A stretch of 64,000 bases of DNA, taken from NCBI GenBank assembly GCA_902773665.1, contig CACYFF010000005.1, positions 1 through 64,000 on the forward strand, given 5' to 3'. Positions 21,801 through 30,836 of this stretch are shown piece by piece; positions within the stretch are counted from its first letter, which is position 1, and each line of letters begins with the position of its first letter. The notes below the pieces were generated by a model. The model was not told the DNA's origin. It ran no database searches and saw only the letters and a list, made by a program, of their open reading frames with translations. The stretch comes from an uncultured Eubacteriales bacterium (GTDB lineage Bacteria; Bacillota; Clostridia; Peptostreptococcales; Anaerovoracaceae). The position numbers and the translations under genes are program-made.

Positions 21801-24398
21801 ATGAAACACATCGCAGTAGGCATATTGGCTCATGTAGACGCGGGCAAGACCTCCATGGCGGAGGCGATGCTCTATAAGACCGGCGCGATCCGGCAGCTCG
21901 GCCGGGTCGACCACAAGGACGCATTTCTGGATACCCAGCGGCTGGAGCGCCGCCGGGGCATTACCATATTCTCGAAACAGGCCATCTTCGACCTGGGCGA
22001 TACCCGGGTGACCCTGCTGGATACCCCGGGTCACATGGATTTTTCCGCGGAGATGGAGCGCACCCTCTCCGTGCTGGATTACGCTATCCTCGTCATCTCC
22101 GGCCCGGACGGTGTACAGGCCCACACCGCTACGGTCTGGGCCCTTTTGCAGCGCTATCAGGTCCCCACGTTCCTGTGGATCAACAAGATGGATCTGGTAG
22201 AGGCGGCAGGTCCGGACGAACGTGGCCGCATCCTGCAGCTGCTGCAGGGCAAACTGTCGCCCCACTGCATCGATATGGCGGCACCGGACGCGGCGGAGAC
22301 CATGGCGCTGGCGGACGAAGCGGCGCTGGACGAATTTCTGGCGGACGGCAAACTCTCCAAGAAGACCGTGCAGAGGCTTGCGGCAGAGCGGAAGATCTTC
22401 CCCTGCTGGTTTGGATCTGCCCTTAAGGTGGACGGCGTGCAGGAATTCCTGGACGGCATGGCAGCCTGCATCCGGGAAAAACAATGGCCTGCGGATACCC
22501 GGGGAAGAGTGTTCAAGATCACCCGGGCGGACGACGGCACACGGCTCACCTGGATGAAACTCACCGGCGGCAGCCTGAAGGTGCGCAGCGAGATCGCGAC
22601 AAGGCTGGATGACGGCGAGGAAAAAAGCGAGAAGATCAGCCAGATCCGCATCTATAACGGCGTTAAATACGAGACGGCGGAGGAAGTCGTCCCGGGTCAG
22701 GTCTTTGCCCTGTGCGGCCCTGTTCTGACCTACGCCGGGCAGGCCATCGGCGCCGAACGGGAGGCGAAGCAGCCTCTGCTGGAACCGGTGCTCTCCTACC
22801 GCATACTGCCCACAGACGGCACGGACGTCCATACCGCGCTGCAGAAGCTGTCGCAGCTGGCGGAGGAAGACCCCATGCTGCGCATCGTCTGGGAGCCGCG
22901 CCTGCAGGAGATCTGCGCCCAGCTGATGGGCGAAGTGCAGATCGAAGTGCTGCAGCAGATCATCGAAGACCGCTTCGGGATGACCGTCTCCATCGACTCG
23001 GGCCGCATCCTGTACAAAGAGACCATCGAAGAACCCGTGGAAGGCGTGGGACATTTCGAACCCCTGCGTCACTATGCGGAAGTCCATCTGCTGATGGAGC
23101 CGCTGCGCTCCGGCGAAGGCATCGTGTTGGAATCCCTGTGCCGCGTGGACGATCTGGATCTCAACTGGCAGCGTCTCATCCTCACGAATCTGGCGGAGAA
23201 GACCCATGTGGGCGTGCTGACGGGGTCACCCTTAACGGATGTTAAGATCTCCGTAGTAGCCGGCCGGGCCCACTTGAAACACACCGAGGGCGGCGATTTC
23301 CGCCAGGCCACGTACCGCGCGGTGCGCCAGGGCCTGATGAGCGCGAAAAACGTGCTGCTGGAGCCCTGGTACCGCTTCCGCCTCGAGGTGCCGCCCGAAT
23401 GCATCGGCAGAGCCATCGGCGACGTAAAGGCCATGCACGCGGAATTCGAAGGCCCCATCGACAGCGTGGACAGCCTGCTCCTTACCGGCACGGCTCCCGT
23501 ATCGGAGATGCAGGACTACCAGAAGGAACTGCTCTCGTACACGAAAGGCCGCGGCAAGCTGACCTGCCGCTTCGAGGGGTATTTTCCCTGCCACAACACG
23601 GCGAAGGTGATCGAAGAGATCGGCTACGATGCCGAACGGGACGCCGATAATCCAGCGGACTCCGTGTTCTGTTCCCACGGTGCCGGGGTCAACGTAAAAT
23701 GGGACAAAGTCCGGGACTTTATGCACGTGGACAGCGGTCTGCGGGTGGCGGACGGCGAGGTCGTGGAGGCATCTTCGCCCAAGGTGCGCACCGCCGGCAG
23801 CCTCGATCTGGACGAGCGGGCGCTGGAAGAGATCATGGCGCGGGAGTTCGGGCCCATCAAGCGGCCCGTCTACAGCGCGGTGACCCGGGGAGAAAAGGCA
23901 GCGAAAGACGCCAAACGGCAGGAGATCCGCAAAGACTACCTGATCGTGGACGGTTACAACGTGATCTTCGCCTGGGACGAGCTGAAGGAGCTGGCAAAGG
24001 GCAGCTTCGCAGGCGCCAGAGAACGTCTCGTCGAAATGCTCGTAAATTACCACGGCTACCGGGGCGGCGAGCTGGTCTTGGTCTTCGACGGCTACAAAGT
24101 AAAGGGAAATCCCGGCACACGGGAAGAGACCGGCGGCATCCATGTAGTCTACACGAAGGAAAACGAAAGCGCCGACAACTATATCGAAAAACTGGTGCAC
24201 GAGATCGGCAAGAACTATCACGTGCGGGTGGCGACCTCTGACGGGCTCATCCAGCTGACGGCTCTTCGCATGGGCGTGCAGCGCATGTCCTCCCGGGAGC
24301 TGGAGTTCGAGGTGAGGCAGGCGCTCTCGGAGATCGACGACGTGCTGGCGTCCCAGGACAGGAGCGCGTATAAGCTGGGCGATCTGGTGGAACTATAG
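21801..24398 (+). CDS. TetM/EF-G-like GTPase fused to a YacP/Rae1-type NYN nuclease
   Basis: The 865-residue protein starts with a complete translational GTPase: P-loop AHVDAGKTS (10-18), DTPGH (74-78), NKMD (128-131), then domains II-V as in ribosomal protection proteins (about to residue 640). The last ~155 residues form a NYN/PIN-like domain close to B. subtilis YacP (Rae1), with VDGYNVIF (716-723), VFDGYK (761-766), ESADNYIEK and ATSDG; acidic residues at about 717, 763, 792 and 814 could bind metal. Rae1 cuts mRNA in the ribosomal A site, and TetM-type GTPases bind near the same site. A role in clearing stalled ribosomes is inference; simple tetracycline resistance is possible. No Shine-Dalgarno is seen and the mRNA is probably leaderless. 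ylmH follows directly. Confidence 0.87.
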   Translation: MKHIAVGILAHVDAGKTSMAEAMLYKTGAIRQLGRVDHKDAFLDTQRLERRRGITIFSKQAIFDLGDTRVTLLDTPGHMDFSAEMERTLSVLDYAILVISGPDGVQAHTATVWALLQRYQVPTFLWINKMDLVEAAGPDERGRILQLLQGKLSPHCIDMAAPDAAETMALADEAALDEFLADGKLSKKTVQRLAAERKIFPCWFGSALKVDGVQEFLDGMAACIREKQWPADTRGRVFKITRADDGTRLTWMKLTGGSLKVRSEIATRLDDGEEKSEKISQIRIYNGVKYETAEEVVPGQVFALCGPVLTYAGQAIGAEREAKQPLLEPVLSYRILPTDGTDVHTALQKLSQLAEEDPMLRIVWEPRLQEICAQLMGEVQIEVLQQIIEDRFGMTVSIDSGRILYKETIEEPVEGVGHFEPLRHYAEVHLLMEPLRSGEGIVLESLCRVDDLDLNWQRLILTNLAEKTHVGVLTGSPLTDVKISVVAGRAHLKHTEGGDFRQATYRAVRQGLMSAKNVLLEPWYRFRLEVPPECIGRAIGDVKAMHAEFEGPIDSVDSLLLTGTAPVSEMQDYQKELLSYTKGRGKLTCRFEGYFPCHNTAKVIEEIGYDAERDADNPADSVFCSHGAGVNVKWDKVRDFMHVDSGLRVADGEVVEASSPKVRTAGSLDLDERALEEIMAREFGPIKRPVYSAVTRGEKAAKDAKRQEIRKDYLIVDGYNVIFAWDELKELAKGSFAGARERLVEMLVNYHGYRGGELVLVFDGYKVKGNPGTREETGGIHVVYTKENESADNYIEKLVHEIGKNYHVRVATSDGLIQLTALRMGVQRMSSRELEFEVRQALSEIDDVLASQDRSAYKLGDLVEL

Positions 24399-25142
24399 AT
24401 GGAAAAAGAAGAAAAGCTGCTGCTGGCACAGGCAGAGGACAAGGCCCGCCAGCGGAACAACAGAAATATTCTCACCCACACCGGTTTTCTCTCCATGGCG
24501 GAGCAGGCGCTTTTGGAACATACCCATCCGGACGGAACGTTCTATGGCGGTTACGAAGATGCCGAGCGATGCATGCTGGTGTTTCTGCCGGACTGGCTGA
24601 CAGAAATACCGGCCGAAGACGGCCCGGTCTGCGTGCTGCGGGTGACCCTTCCCAAAGGCGCACCAAAACTCACCCACCGGGACTATCTGGGCTCCCTGCT
24701 GGCGCTGGGCGTAGAGCGTTCCGTGATCGGCGACATTTTGGTGCAGGAAGACGGCGCGGACATCCTGGTTTCCGCAGACATGGCAGATTACCTGGTGCAG
24801 AATTACGTGCAGGCAGGCAGAACGTCCCTATCCTGCACGATCCTGCCGCTTTCCGCGCTGCGGCCAGGGGTTTTTACCGTGGAGACCCGGCGGGATACGG
24901 TGGCGTCCCTTCGCCTGGACAGCGTGCTGGCCAGCATGTTTTCGATGTCCCGGGGAAAGGCACAGGAGGCGATCCATATGGGACTGGCGACGGTCAACAA
25001 CCGCATCGTGGATAAACCGGACCATTTCCTCTCTGAAGGCGACAAAGTCAGCCTGCGGGGCAAAGGAAAAGCAATCCTCAAAGAAGTCGGCGGCAAGAGC
25101 CGCAAGGACCGGGACTGCATCGTGTTTGAGCGGTATCTATAA
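24399..25142 (+). CDS. ylmH: YlmH-type S4-domain RNA-binding protein
   Basis: The 247-residue protein has the YlmH N-terminal domain (about 1-160) and a C-terminal S4 RNA-binding domain (about 172-235, LRLDSVLASMFSMSRGKAQEAI). YlmH is usually next to division genes; in B. subtilis it has been linked to the ribosome-associated quality control of stalled 50S subunits. Here the ATG follows the TAG of the GTPase-nuclease gene without a gap, so the two are translationally coupled. That supports a joint ribosome-rescue role. Confidence 0.87.
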   Translation: MEKEEKLLLAQAEDKARQRNNRNILTHTGFLSMAEQALLEHTHPDGTFYGGYEDAERCMLVFLPDWLTEIPAEDGPVCVLRVTLPKGAPKLTHRDYLGSLLALGVERSVIGDILVQEDGADILVSADMADYLVQNYVQAGRTSLSCTILPLSALRPGVFTVETRRDTVASLRLDSVLASMFSMSRGKAQEAIHMGLATVNNRIVDKPDHFLSEGDKVSLRGKGKAILKEVGGKSRKDRDCIVFERYL

Positions 25143-25160
25143 TCAACGAAATAAGCAAAC

Positions 25161-25190
25161 AAAAGCCGAACCATACGGTTCGGCTTTTTT
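25161..25190 (+). terminator. Terminator after ylmH
   Basis: Stem AAAAGCCGAACC / GGTTCGGCTTTT with loop ATAC and a run of T residues. Confidence 0.93.
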
Positions 25191-25205
25191 CATGCTTTCA
25201 CTGCG

Positions 25206-25265
25206 CTATTTGCAGGCTTCCACGAAGGCCTTAAAGATCTTCTTCATGTCTTCGTTGTCGTACAT
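25206..25265 (-). pseudogene. Possible C-terminal remnant of a lost gene
   Basis: On the minus strand, reading frame is open for about 28 codons before the stop at 25206, with protein-like content (MYDNEDMKKIFKAFVEACK at the end). It has no ribosome binding site and a TAG just upstream, between eutH and the ylmH terminator. The rest of 25191-25306 holds nothing I recognise. It could be the tail of a gene deleted downstream of eutH. The family is unknown. Confidence 0.25.
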
Positions 25266-25306
25266 CTTCCTTGCCAAGGTTGTCTTTTTATGGGTACAAT
25301 CCTATT

Positions 25307-26386
25307 TTATTCCTTCAGCAATCTCGGTGCAAGCTGAACTGCCAGCGCCAGACCGCAGATGCCCGCCGTAAGCTTCGCGGCGATCATGGGGACGGAAACT
25401 TCCGGGGCGGCAGCCGCCAGATAGGCGAGATGGTCACCGAAAACAAAACAGGCGGACGTGGCAAACGCAACGTTCAACATGCGGCCCTTCTCGTCCATCA
25501 GGGGCAGATCCGCCAGCGTCGGCAGAGAACTGGCCAGGGTGGTCAGGAAATCCCCGCTGGACACTTCGTTAATGCCCAGCTTTCGGCTGACGGCCGCAAG
25601 AGGCTTCCTCAGCAGTCTTCTGAGCACAGCCAGCATGGGAAAAGCGCCTGCGATAAAGATGCAGATCTGGCCGATGATCGTGCAGACCTCCCCCAGCCCG
25701 GTGAGCCCTTCGATGAGCGTTCGGTCCAGAAGAAACTGCAGGCCGGAGACCACCATACCGAAGACTGCGATCGCGAGGATGATCTTTCCGAACACGATCA
25801 GAATGCGAACGATCAGATCCTTCGCAAACAGAAGAAGCAGGGATAACACGATGGACAGCACCAGCACGGGCAGCGTGTTTTTCAGCACACCCGGCATGCC
25901 GTATCCGCCTACGAGCCCTCCGACCAGGCAGCCGATGGGGATCGTGATGAGGCCGCAGATGAGCCCGTAGATCATGGAGACCCGCTCTTCCGGCTTCGTA
26001 CTGGCGATGCCCAAGGGGATCGTGCAGAGCAAAGCGACGCCCAGCATGGAGCCGACGATCGCGCCGTTGAACACACCCATGGCGGGGTCATCCGCCAACT
26101 GCAGCGCCAGCGGATAGCCGCCCGCGTCCACGCCGGAGAAGATGCCGGCGAACAGCGAGGGATCTGCGCCTAGCCGGCGGAAGAAAGGACAGACGACGGG
26201 AGAAAGCACCCGGGCGATGACCGGCGCCAAGGCGACAAATCCGCCCATGGTGATGAACAGCTTTTCCGCGCAGCCGAAGCCGCGTTCGAATTCCGAACCG
26301 AGCCCCAGCTTATTGTCCAGCAGATAATCCAGTGCACCGATCACGAAGAAGACTGCCATGATGCCGTTGATGATCTGTACAGCCAT
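25307..26386 (-). CDS. eutH: Ethanolamine permease EutH
   Basis: The 359-residue protein has about ten membrane helices and the EutH features GVDAGGYPLA, GAIVGSMLGV and ACFVFGDHLAY near the C-terminus. EutH lets protonated ethanolamine enter the cell at low external levels. GGAGAGA precedes the ATG, 6 nt after the stop of the SLH/transglutaminase gene, so the two share a transcript. It is about 6.4 kb from the eut operon, and no eut regulatory leader is visible before it. Confidence 0.93.
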   Translation of the reverse strand: MAVQIINGIMAVFFVIGALDYLLDNKLGLGSEFERGFGCAEKLFITMGGFVALAPVIARVLSPVVCPFFRRLGADPSLFAGIFSGVDAGGYPLALQLADDPAMGVFNGAIVGSMLGVALLCTIPLGIASTKPEERVSMIYGLICGLITIPIGCLVGGLVGGYGMPGVLKNTLPVLVLSIVLSLLLLFAKDLIVRILIVFGKIILAIAVFGMVVSGLQFLLDRTLIEGLTGLGEVCTIIGQICIFIAGAFPMLAVLRRLLRKPLAAVSRKLGINEVSSGDFLTTLASSLPTLADLPLMDEKGRMLNVAFATSACFVFGDHLAYLAAAAPEVSVPMIAAKLTAGICGLALAVQLAPRLLKE

Positions 26387-26392
26387 TCTCTC

Positions 26393-27742
26393 CTACCTCA
26401 GCACGAAGCCGCCGAAGGCCGCCTTCGCTCCCGCAGGATCTGCCTGGGTATAGGTCTTCGCCATGGCTTCGAAGGTCTTGCAGAAATTGCGGTACGGGAT
26501 CTTGCCGCCCTTTGTGTTGTAGTCCTCGATCTGGGGGTCAAAGATATAGTTGACGCCGCCCACGGAGATAAACGCCACCATATGTCCGGACACGCCGCCG
26601 GACTGATTCGGCGCCTGGCAGGCGCAGGTGTAGCTCTGCAGACCGATGCGGCGGGTCATGCACATGAAGGCCGACGAATAGTCGTCACAGACGCCAACGT
26701 TGTTCGTCAGGATATGATCCGCTTCCGTCACGGTAATGGCATCGTTAAAACTGTTATAACCGGACCGCACCCGCAGTGCACCGCCGCTGTAATCGTATTC
26801 CGCGTTTTGGATCAGATAGTCGTAGCAGGCCTTCACCTTCTGATAGGTGGTCATGCCCGGCTGGATGATCTGGGCAAAGATCCGGTCGATGACCGCATCC
26901 AGCTCCGCGTCGTTGGTCTTCATGGGATTGAGGGTCGCCGCATTCAGGATGGTCTCGGGAGTCGCGTTTGCAGGAATGGATACAGGCTGCAGTGACCAAC
27001 CCAGCGCCTGATAGGCTGCGGCTTCGCTCTTCGCGACCGTCATGCTGCTGCCGTAATCGGAGTAGAGCTTTACCTCTTCCACCTTCAGTTCAGGGGCTTT
27101 GCGCCGGCTCTCGTCCGCCATGTTGAGCGCGATGACGGCCACCTCGCTGCGCTTGATATTGCTTGCAGGATGGAACGTACCGTATTCGTCGCTTCCGCTT
27201 AAGATACCGGCTTCGTACAGTTTGTAGACAGGGGCGGCATAGCCTGCGGATCTCGGCACGTCGGGGATGACCGCGATATCCGTCAGTTCCTCCAGCGCTT
27301 CCTCGGGCAGCGCCTTTGCCAGAATGGCGGCAAACTGGGCGCGGGTGGCCTTCGCTTTATAGTCCGGATAGGCATTGGGGGCAATGATGCCGTTCGCTTC
27401 CGCATACTGCACGTAGGACGTGTACCATTCGCCGCCGGTCACCCGTTCGATCTCCGAGCCGTAATACGTGCTGTGGATCCGGTCCGCGATCACCAGGGTC
27501 TCCGCCAGCGTAATGTTTCCGTCCGGATTATAGGTCATTTCGCTGTTGCCGGACACGAAGCCGTATTCGAAAGCAGCTGTCACATAGGGCGCATACCAGG
27601 CGCTCTCCGCCACATCTTCGAACTGGCCTTCGTATGTAAATTTCTTTTCGAAGTTCTTCATGCTGCCGGAGGCGGCGAAAACGGGCATGGCTGCCGCCAA
27701 CAACAGAGCAAATGTCAGAAACAATGAGACCGTCTTTTTCAT
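26393..27742 (-). CDS. Secreted SLH-domain protein with transglutaminase-like domain
   Basis: The 449-residue protein has a signal peptide (cut near VFA-AS, about residue 24), three S-layer homology repeats (about 40-210) and a transglutaminase-like/cysteine protease domain (about 275-435) with Cys in NNVGVCDDYSSAF, His in VSGHMVAFI and Asp in YIFDPQIEDY, a plausible triad. SLH repeats bind pyruvylated wall polymer, so the enzyme probably works at the cell surface, perhaps on peptides or wall peptides. It is directly followed by eutH. Confidence 0.84.
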   Translation of the reverse strand: MKKTVSLFLTFALLLAAAMPVFAASGSMKNFEKKFTYEGQFEDVAESAWYAPYVTAAFEYGFVSGNSEMTYNPDGNITLAETLVIADRIHSTYYGSEIERVTGGEWYTSYVQYAEANGIIAPNAYPDYKAKATRAQFAAILAKALPEEALEELTDIAVIPDVPRSAGYAAPVYKLYEAGILSGSDEYGTFHPASNIKRSEVAVIALNMADESRRKAPELKVEEVKLYSDYGSSMTVAKSEAAAYQALGWSLQPVSIPANATPETILNAATLNPMKTNDAELDAVIDRIFAQIIQPGMTTYQKVKACYDYLIQNAEYDYSGGALRVRSGYNSFNDAITVTEADHILTNNVGVCDDYSSAFMCMTRRIGLQSYTCACQAPNQSGGVSGHMVAFISVGGVNYIFDPQIEDYNTKGGKIPYRNFCKTFEAMAKTYTQADPAGAKAAFGGFVLR

Positions 27743-27772
27743 AAGAACCTTCCTTTCCTGTCTTCTGCTTTA

Positions 27773-27810
27773 TTGTATCACAAAACCCCGGCACTCCCGT
27801 ACCGGGGTTT
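27773..27810 (-). terminator. Terminator of the UPF0210 operon and -10 box of the SLH gene
   Basis: Minus-strand stem AAACCCCGG / CCGGGGTTT at 27810-27783, 16 bp after the UPF0210 stop. Directly after it an extended -10 (TGATACAAT, -10 at 27778-27773) can start the SLH-eutH transcript. Confidence 0.8.
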
Positions 27811-27825
27811 ATTGCTGCAAAGTAC

Positions 27826-29184
27826 TTAATTCTTCAGGCTCTGGATCGGCGCAGGGATGCGTCCGCCGCGGGCGATAAAATCTTCGCTGGACTCGGGATG
27901 CACGGGCATGATGGGGGCGCTGCCGAACAGGCCGCCGAACTCCACCGCATCACCCACGCCTTTGCCGGGAGCGGGGATGAGCCGCACAGCCGTCGTCTTG
28001 CTGTTGATCATGCCGATGGCCGCCTCGTCCGCGATGATCGCGGAGATCGTGGAGGCAGGGGTATCGCCGGGAACGGCGATCATGTCTAAACCGACGGAGC
28101 ATACGCAGGTCATGGCTTCCAGCTTATCGAGGGTCAGCACGCCGGATTCCGCTGCAGCGATCATGCCCTCGTCCTCAGACACAGGGATGAACGCGCCGGA
28201 CAAACCGCCGACGGAGGAGCTGGCCATGACGCCGCCCTTCTTGACGGCGTCGTTGAGCAGCGCCAGCGCTGCCGTGGTGCCGTGAGTGCCGCAGACTTCC
28301 AATCCCATCTCCTCCAGGATGCGGGCGACGGAATCGCCCACGGCCGGAGTGGGAGCCAGGGACAGGTCCACGATGCCGAAGGGGGTATCCAGGCGTTTTG
28401 CCGCTTCCTGCGCCACGAGCTGGCCCATGCGGGTCACGCGAAATGCCGTCTTCTTGATGGTCTCCGCCAGCACGTCGAAGGGCTGACCCTTCACCTTCTG
28501 AATGGCAGAATGCACCACGCCGGGGCCGGAGACCCCTACGTTGATGACCTTTTCCGCCTCGCCTGCACCGTGGAAGGAGCCTGCCATGAAGGGATTGTCC
28601 TCCACCGCATTGCAGAAGATGACGAGCTTGGAGCAGCCTGCGCCGCCGCTCTCTGCGGTACGCGCCGCAAGATCTTTTACGGTATAGCCCAGCAGCTTGA
28701 CGGCATCCATGTTGATGCCGGCCTTCGTGGAGCCCACGTTGACGGATCCGCAGACCCGCTCGGTGGCAGCGAGAGCTTCCGGCAGGGAACGGATGAGCCG
28801 TTCATCTGCCAGGGTCATCCCTTTCTGCACCAGGGCGGAATAACCCCCGATGAAGTTGACGCCGCAGGTCTTCGCCGCTTCGTCCATCGCTTTCGCGAAG
28901 GGGACGTAATCCTCTGTATTCGACGCAGCCGCCACCAGCGCCATCGGGGTCACCGAGATGCGCTTGTTGACGATGGGGATGCCGAACTCGGACTCGATGT
29001 CTTCGCCCACCTGCACCAGGTTCTGCGCATAGCGGCAGATCTTGTCGTAGATCTTTTGGCAGGCCTTGGCCGGATCGACCTCTGCGCACGAAAACAGGGA
29101 GATGCCCATGGTGATCGTGCGGATGTCCAGATGCTGCTGATCGATCATCTGCAGCGTGGACAGGATCTCTTTCTGATTGAGCAT
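27826..29184 (-). CDS. UPF0210 (PFL-fold, DUF711) family protein
   Basis: The 452-residue protein is a full-length member of UPF0210, related in fold to glycyl radical enzymes but without a known reaction. Typical stretches are [15 protein letters not shown] at the N-terminus and [16 protein letters not shown] near residue 320. It lies 9 bp after a small ACT-domain gene, a pairing seen in many Firmicutes. TAGGAGG precedes the start. Function remains unknown. Confidence 0.9.
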   Translation of the reverse strand: MLNQKEILSTLQMIDQQHLDIRTITMGISLFSCAEVDPAKACQKIYDKICRYAQNLVQVGEDIESEFGIPIVNKRISVTPMALVAAASNTEDYVPFAKAMDEAAKTCGVNFIGGYSALVQKGMTLADERLIRSLPEALAATERVCGSVNVGSTKAGINMDAVKLLGYTVKDLAARTAESGGAGCSKLVIFCNAVEDNPFMAGSFHGAGEAEKVINVGVSGPGVVHSAIQKVKGQPFDVLAETIKKTAFRVTRMGQLVAQEAAKRLDTPFGIVDLSLAPTPAVGDSVARILEEMGLEVCGTHGTTAALALLNDAVKKGGVMASSSVGGLSGAFIPVSEDEGMIAAAESGVLTLDKLEAMTCVCSVGLDMIAVPGDTPASTISAIIADEAAIGMINSKTTAVRLIPAPGKGVGDAVEFGGLFGSAPIMPVHPESSEDFIARGGRIPAPIQSLKN

Positions 29185-29193
29185 GGCAGCCTC

Positions 29194-29463
29194 CTAGATG
29201 CGGTGCATCGCGTCGAAGATATCTTCGCGCTGGATGCGGATGATCTGCCCGATCTCTTTGCCGAGATCCTCCAAAACGCCGCTCATCTCCTTGATGGAGC
29301 AGGTCGCCTTATCCATGTCTACGATCATGACCATGCTGAAATTGCCGTCCATGATCGTCTGCGAAATGTCCAGGATGTTGATATTGTTTTCAGCCAGTTT
29401 CGTACAGACGGCCGCCGTGATGCCTACTCTGTCCTTGCCCAGCACGGATACGATCGCTTTCAT
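29194..29463 (-). CDS. ACT domain protein, UPF0237 family
   Basis: The 89-residue protein is a single ACT domain pair-like unit (MKAIVSVLGKDRVGITAAV) that usually binds amino acids or other small ligands. It precedes the UPF0210 gene with a 9-bp gap and may supply ligand sensing for it. The ribosome binding site is weak (AAAGACGAAC). Confidence 0.88.
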   Translation of the reverse strand: MKAIVSVLGKDRVGITAAVCTKLAENNINILDISQTIMDGNFSMVMIVDMDKATCSIKEMSGVLEDLGKEIGQIIRIQREDIFDAMHRI

Positions 29464-29475
29464 GTTCGTCTTTCC

Positions 29476-29856
29476 CTATTTCTTTAAGCTGTCGCGGATC
29501 TCACGCAGCAGAACGATATCCTCGGGGGGTTCTGCGGGCGCTTCGGGTTCTGCGGGCTTCTCCTCTTCCTTTCTCTTCATCTTGTTCATCGCCTTGACGA
29601 TCATGAAGAGCACCCAGGCGACCAGCAGGAAGTTGATGATGGCCTGGATAAAGTTGCCGTAGGTGAGATTTGCACTGCCGACGGTGACCGCCAGAGAGCT
29701 GAAGTCGACGCCGCCCATCAGCATGCCGATGATCGGCGTGATGATGTCTGCCACCAGGGAGCTGACGATCGCGGTGAACGCGCCGCCGATGATAATGCCT
29801 ACGGCCATGTCCATGACGTTGCCGCGGGAGATGAATTCCTTAAATTCCTTCATCAT
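29476..29856 (-). CDS. mscL: Large-conductance mechanosensitive channel
   Basis: The 126-residue protein has the MscL N-terminal signature [20 protein letters not shown], two membrane helices (about 14-44 and 68-92) and a charged C-terminal helix after a Pro/Glu-rich linker. MscL opens under osmotic down-shock. It precedes the ACT gene by 12 bp in the same direction. The second Met may be the true start. Confidence 0.95.
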   Translation of the reverse strand: MMKEFKEFISRGNVMDMAVGIIIGGAFTAIVSSLVADIITPIIGMLMGGVDFSSLAVTVGSANLTYGNFIQAIINFLLVAWVLFMIVKAMNKMKRKEEEKPAEPEAPAEPPEDIVLLREIRDSLKK

Positions 29857-29887
29857 TGTAGTATTCCGCCTTTCTTGTTATATATGA

Positions 29888-30835
29888 CTAATAAAATGTT
29901 GCCACAGGTTGTTCGGGTTCGGTCGCACCCTCGATCTTGCTGACGACCAGGATGGGGCCGGTCTTGCTGCCGTAAGCCTTGCTCTTACCGACGCGGATCT
30001 TCGCGGTCACGGTGACCCAGGAGCGCTTCGCGGGCTTAACGCCGTGCCATTCGCACACGAGCCCCGCCATCTGGATGTCCTCCACGCAGCAGGTCATCAC
30101 CTGCCGGCCGAAGATGAAGTCGGAGCCCTGCAGTACGCCGGACGCGCCGGTGATGCCCTTTACGCGCACGGTCTTGCCTTCGTAGGAGGGCATGTCCTCG
30201 GAGAGGTCGCGGTACCACAGCGCGTAATCTTCGTCCTTGATCTCGATGACGGGCGCTTCCTTGTCGAAGGGAAGCGGATCTTCGATATCGTCCACGATGG
30301 CGTCGCCCGAAGGCAGCTCGTAGAAGATGTCCGGCCGCCGGGATACGCCCCGCACGACTTTGTGCAGCGGCAGGCGATCCATGCCTTCCCGGTAGCGGTT
30401 GAACACGACGCAGTCCGCGCTCTTCAGCTTGTCGTAGACCAGCTGGCGCATGTTCTGATTGTACGCGAGGAACGTGTTCGCATCGTAGAAACTGTACTCC
30501 TGGTAGATGATCCAATGCTCCGGCATCTCCTGGAACAGATGGTCCAGCATCCACATGCCGTTGTATTCGATCATGATGCGCTCGGGTGCGTGTTTTTTCT
30601 CCAGTTCCAGCAGGAACTTGTTGTTGATCTGGTCTGGATCGTCCAGGACTTCGACCACGACGTTGTCTTCCCAGAAGCGCTCGTGGCGGAATTCCTCGAT
30701 CCCCTCTTCGCACTGGATGACGAGGGTCTTCTCCCCCGCGTTGAAATTCGGGTCTTCCAGCGTATCCTGTATAAACTTGGTCTTGCCTGCTTCCAGAAAA
30801 CCGGTAAACAGGTAGACGGGCATTTCCTTGGCCAT
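29888..30835 (-). CDS. COG0523-like GTPase fused to a DUF1980/YcgQ-like domain
   Basis: The 315-residue protein has an N-terminal P-loop (VYLFTGFLEAGKTKF) of the CobW/COG0523 type and a C-terminal domain (about 205-315) with FGRQVMTCCVEDIQMAG, the pattern of the DUF1980 domain of YcgQ/TIGR03943 proteins. The canonical CxCC motif is replaced by IQCEEGIEEF. COG0523 proteins are metal insertases. ATG at 30835 follows the upstream stop by 1 nt, so both GTPase genes are co-translated; a TTG at 30844 is less likely. Confidence 0.78.
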   Translation of the reverse strand: MAKEMPVYLFTGFLEAGKTKFIQDTLEDPNFNAGEKTLVIQCEEGIEEFRHERFWEDNVVVEVLDDPDQINNKFLLELEKKHAPERIMIEYNGMWMLDHLFQEMPEHWIIYQEYSFYDANTFLAYNQNMRQLVYDKLKSADCVVFNRYREGMDRLPLHKVVRGVSRRPDIFYELPSGDAIVDDIEDPLPFDKEAPVIEIKDEDYALWYRDLSEDMPSYEGKTVRVKGITGASGVLQGSDFIFGRQVMTCCVEDIQMAGLVCEWHGVKPAKRSWVTVTAKIRVGKSKAYGSKTGPILVVSKIEGATEPEQPVATFY

Positions 30836-30836
30836 A

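Noticed and set aside
21801-24398. Plain acquired tetracycline-resistance gene
   Set aside because: The C-terminal nuclease domain, coupling to ylmH and lack of mobile elements argue for a resident ribosome factor, though some protection activity is possible.
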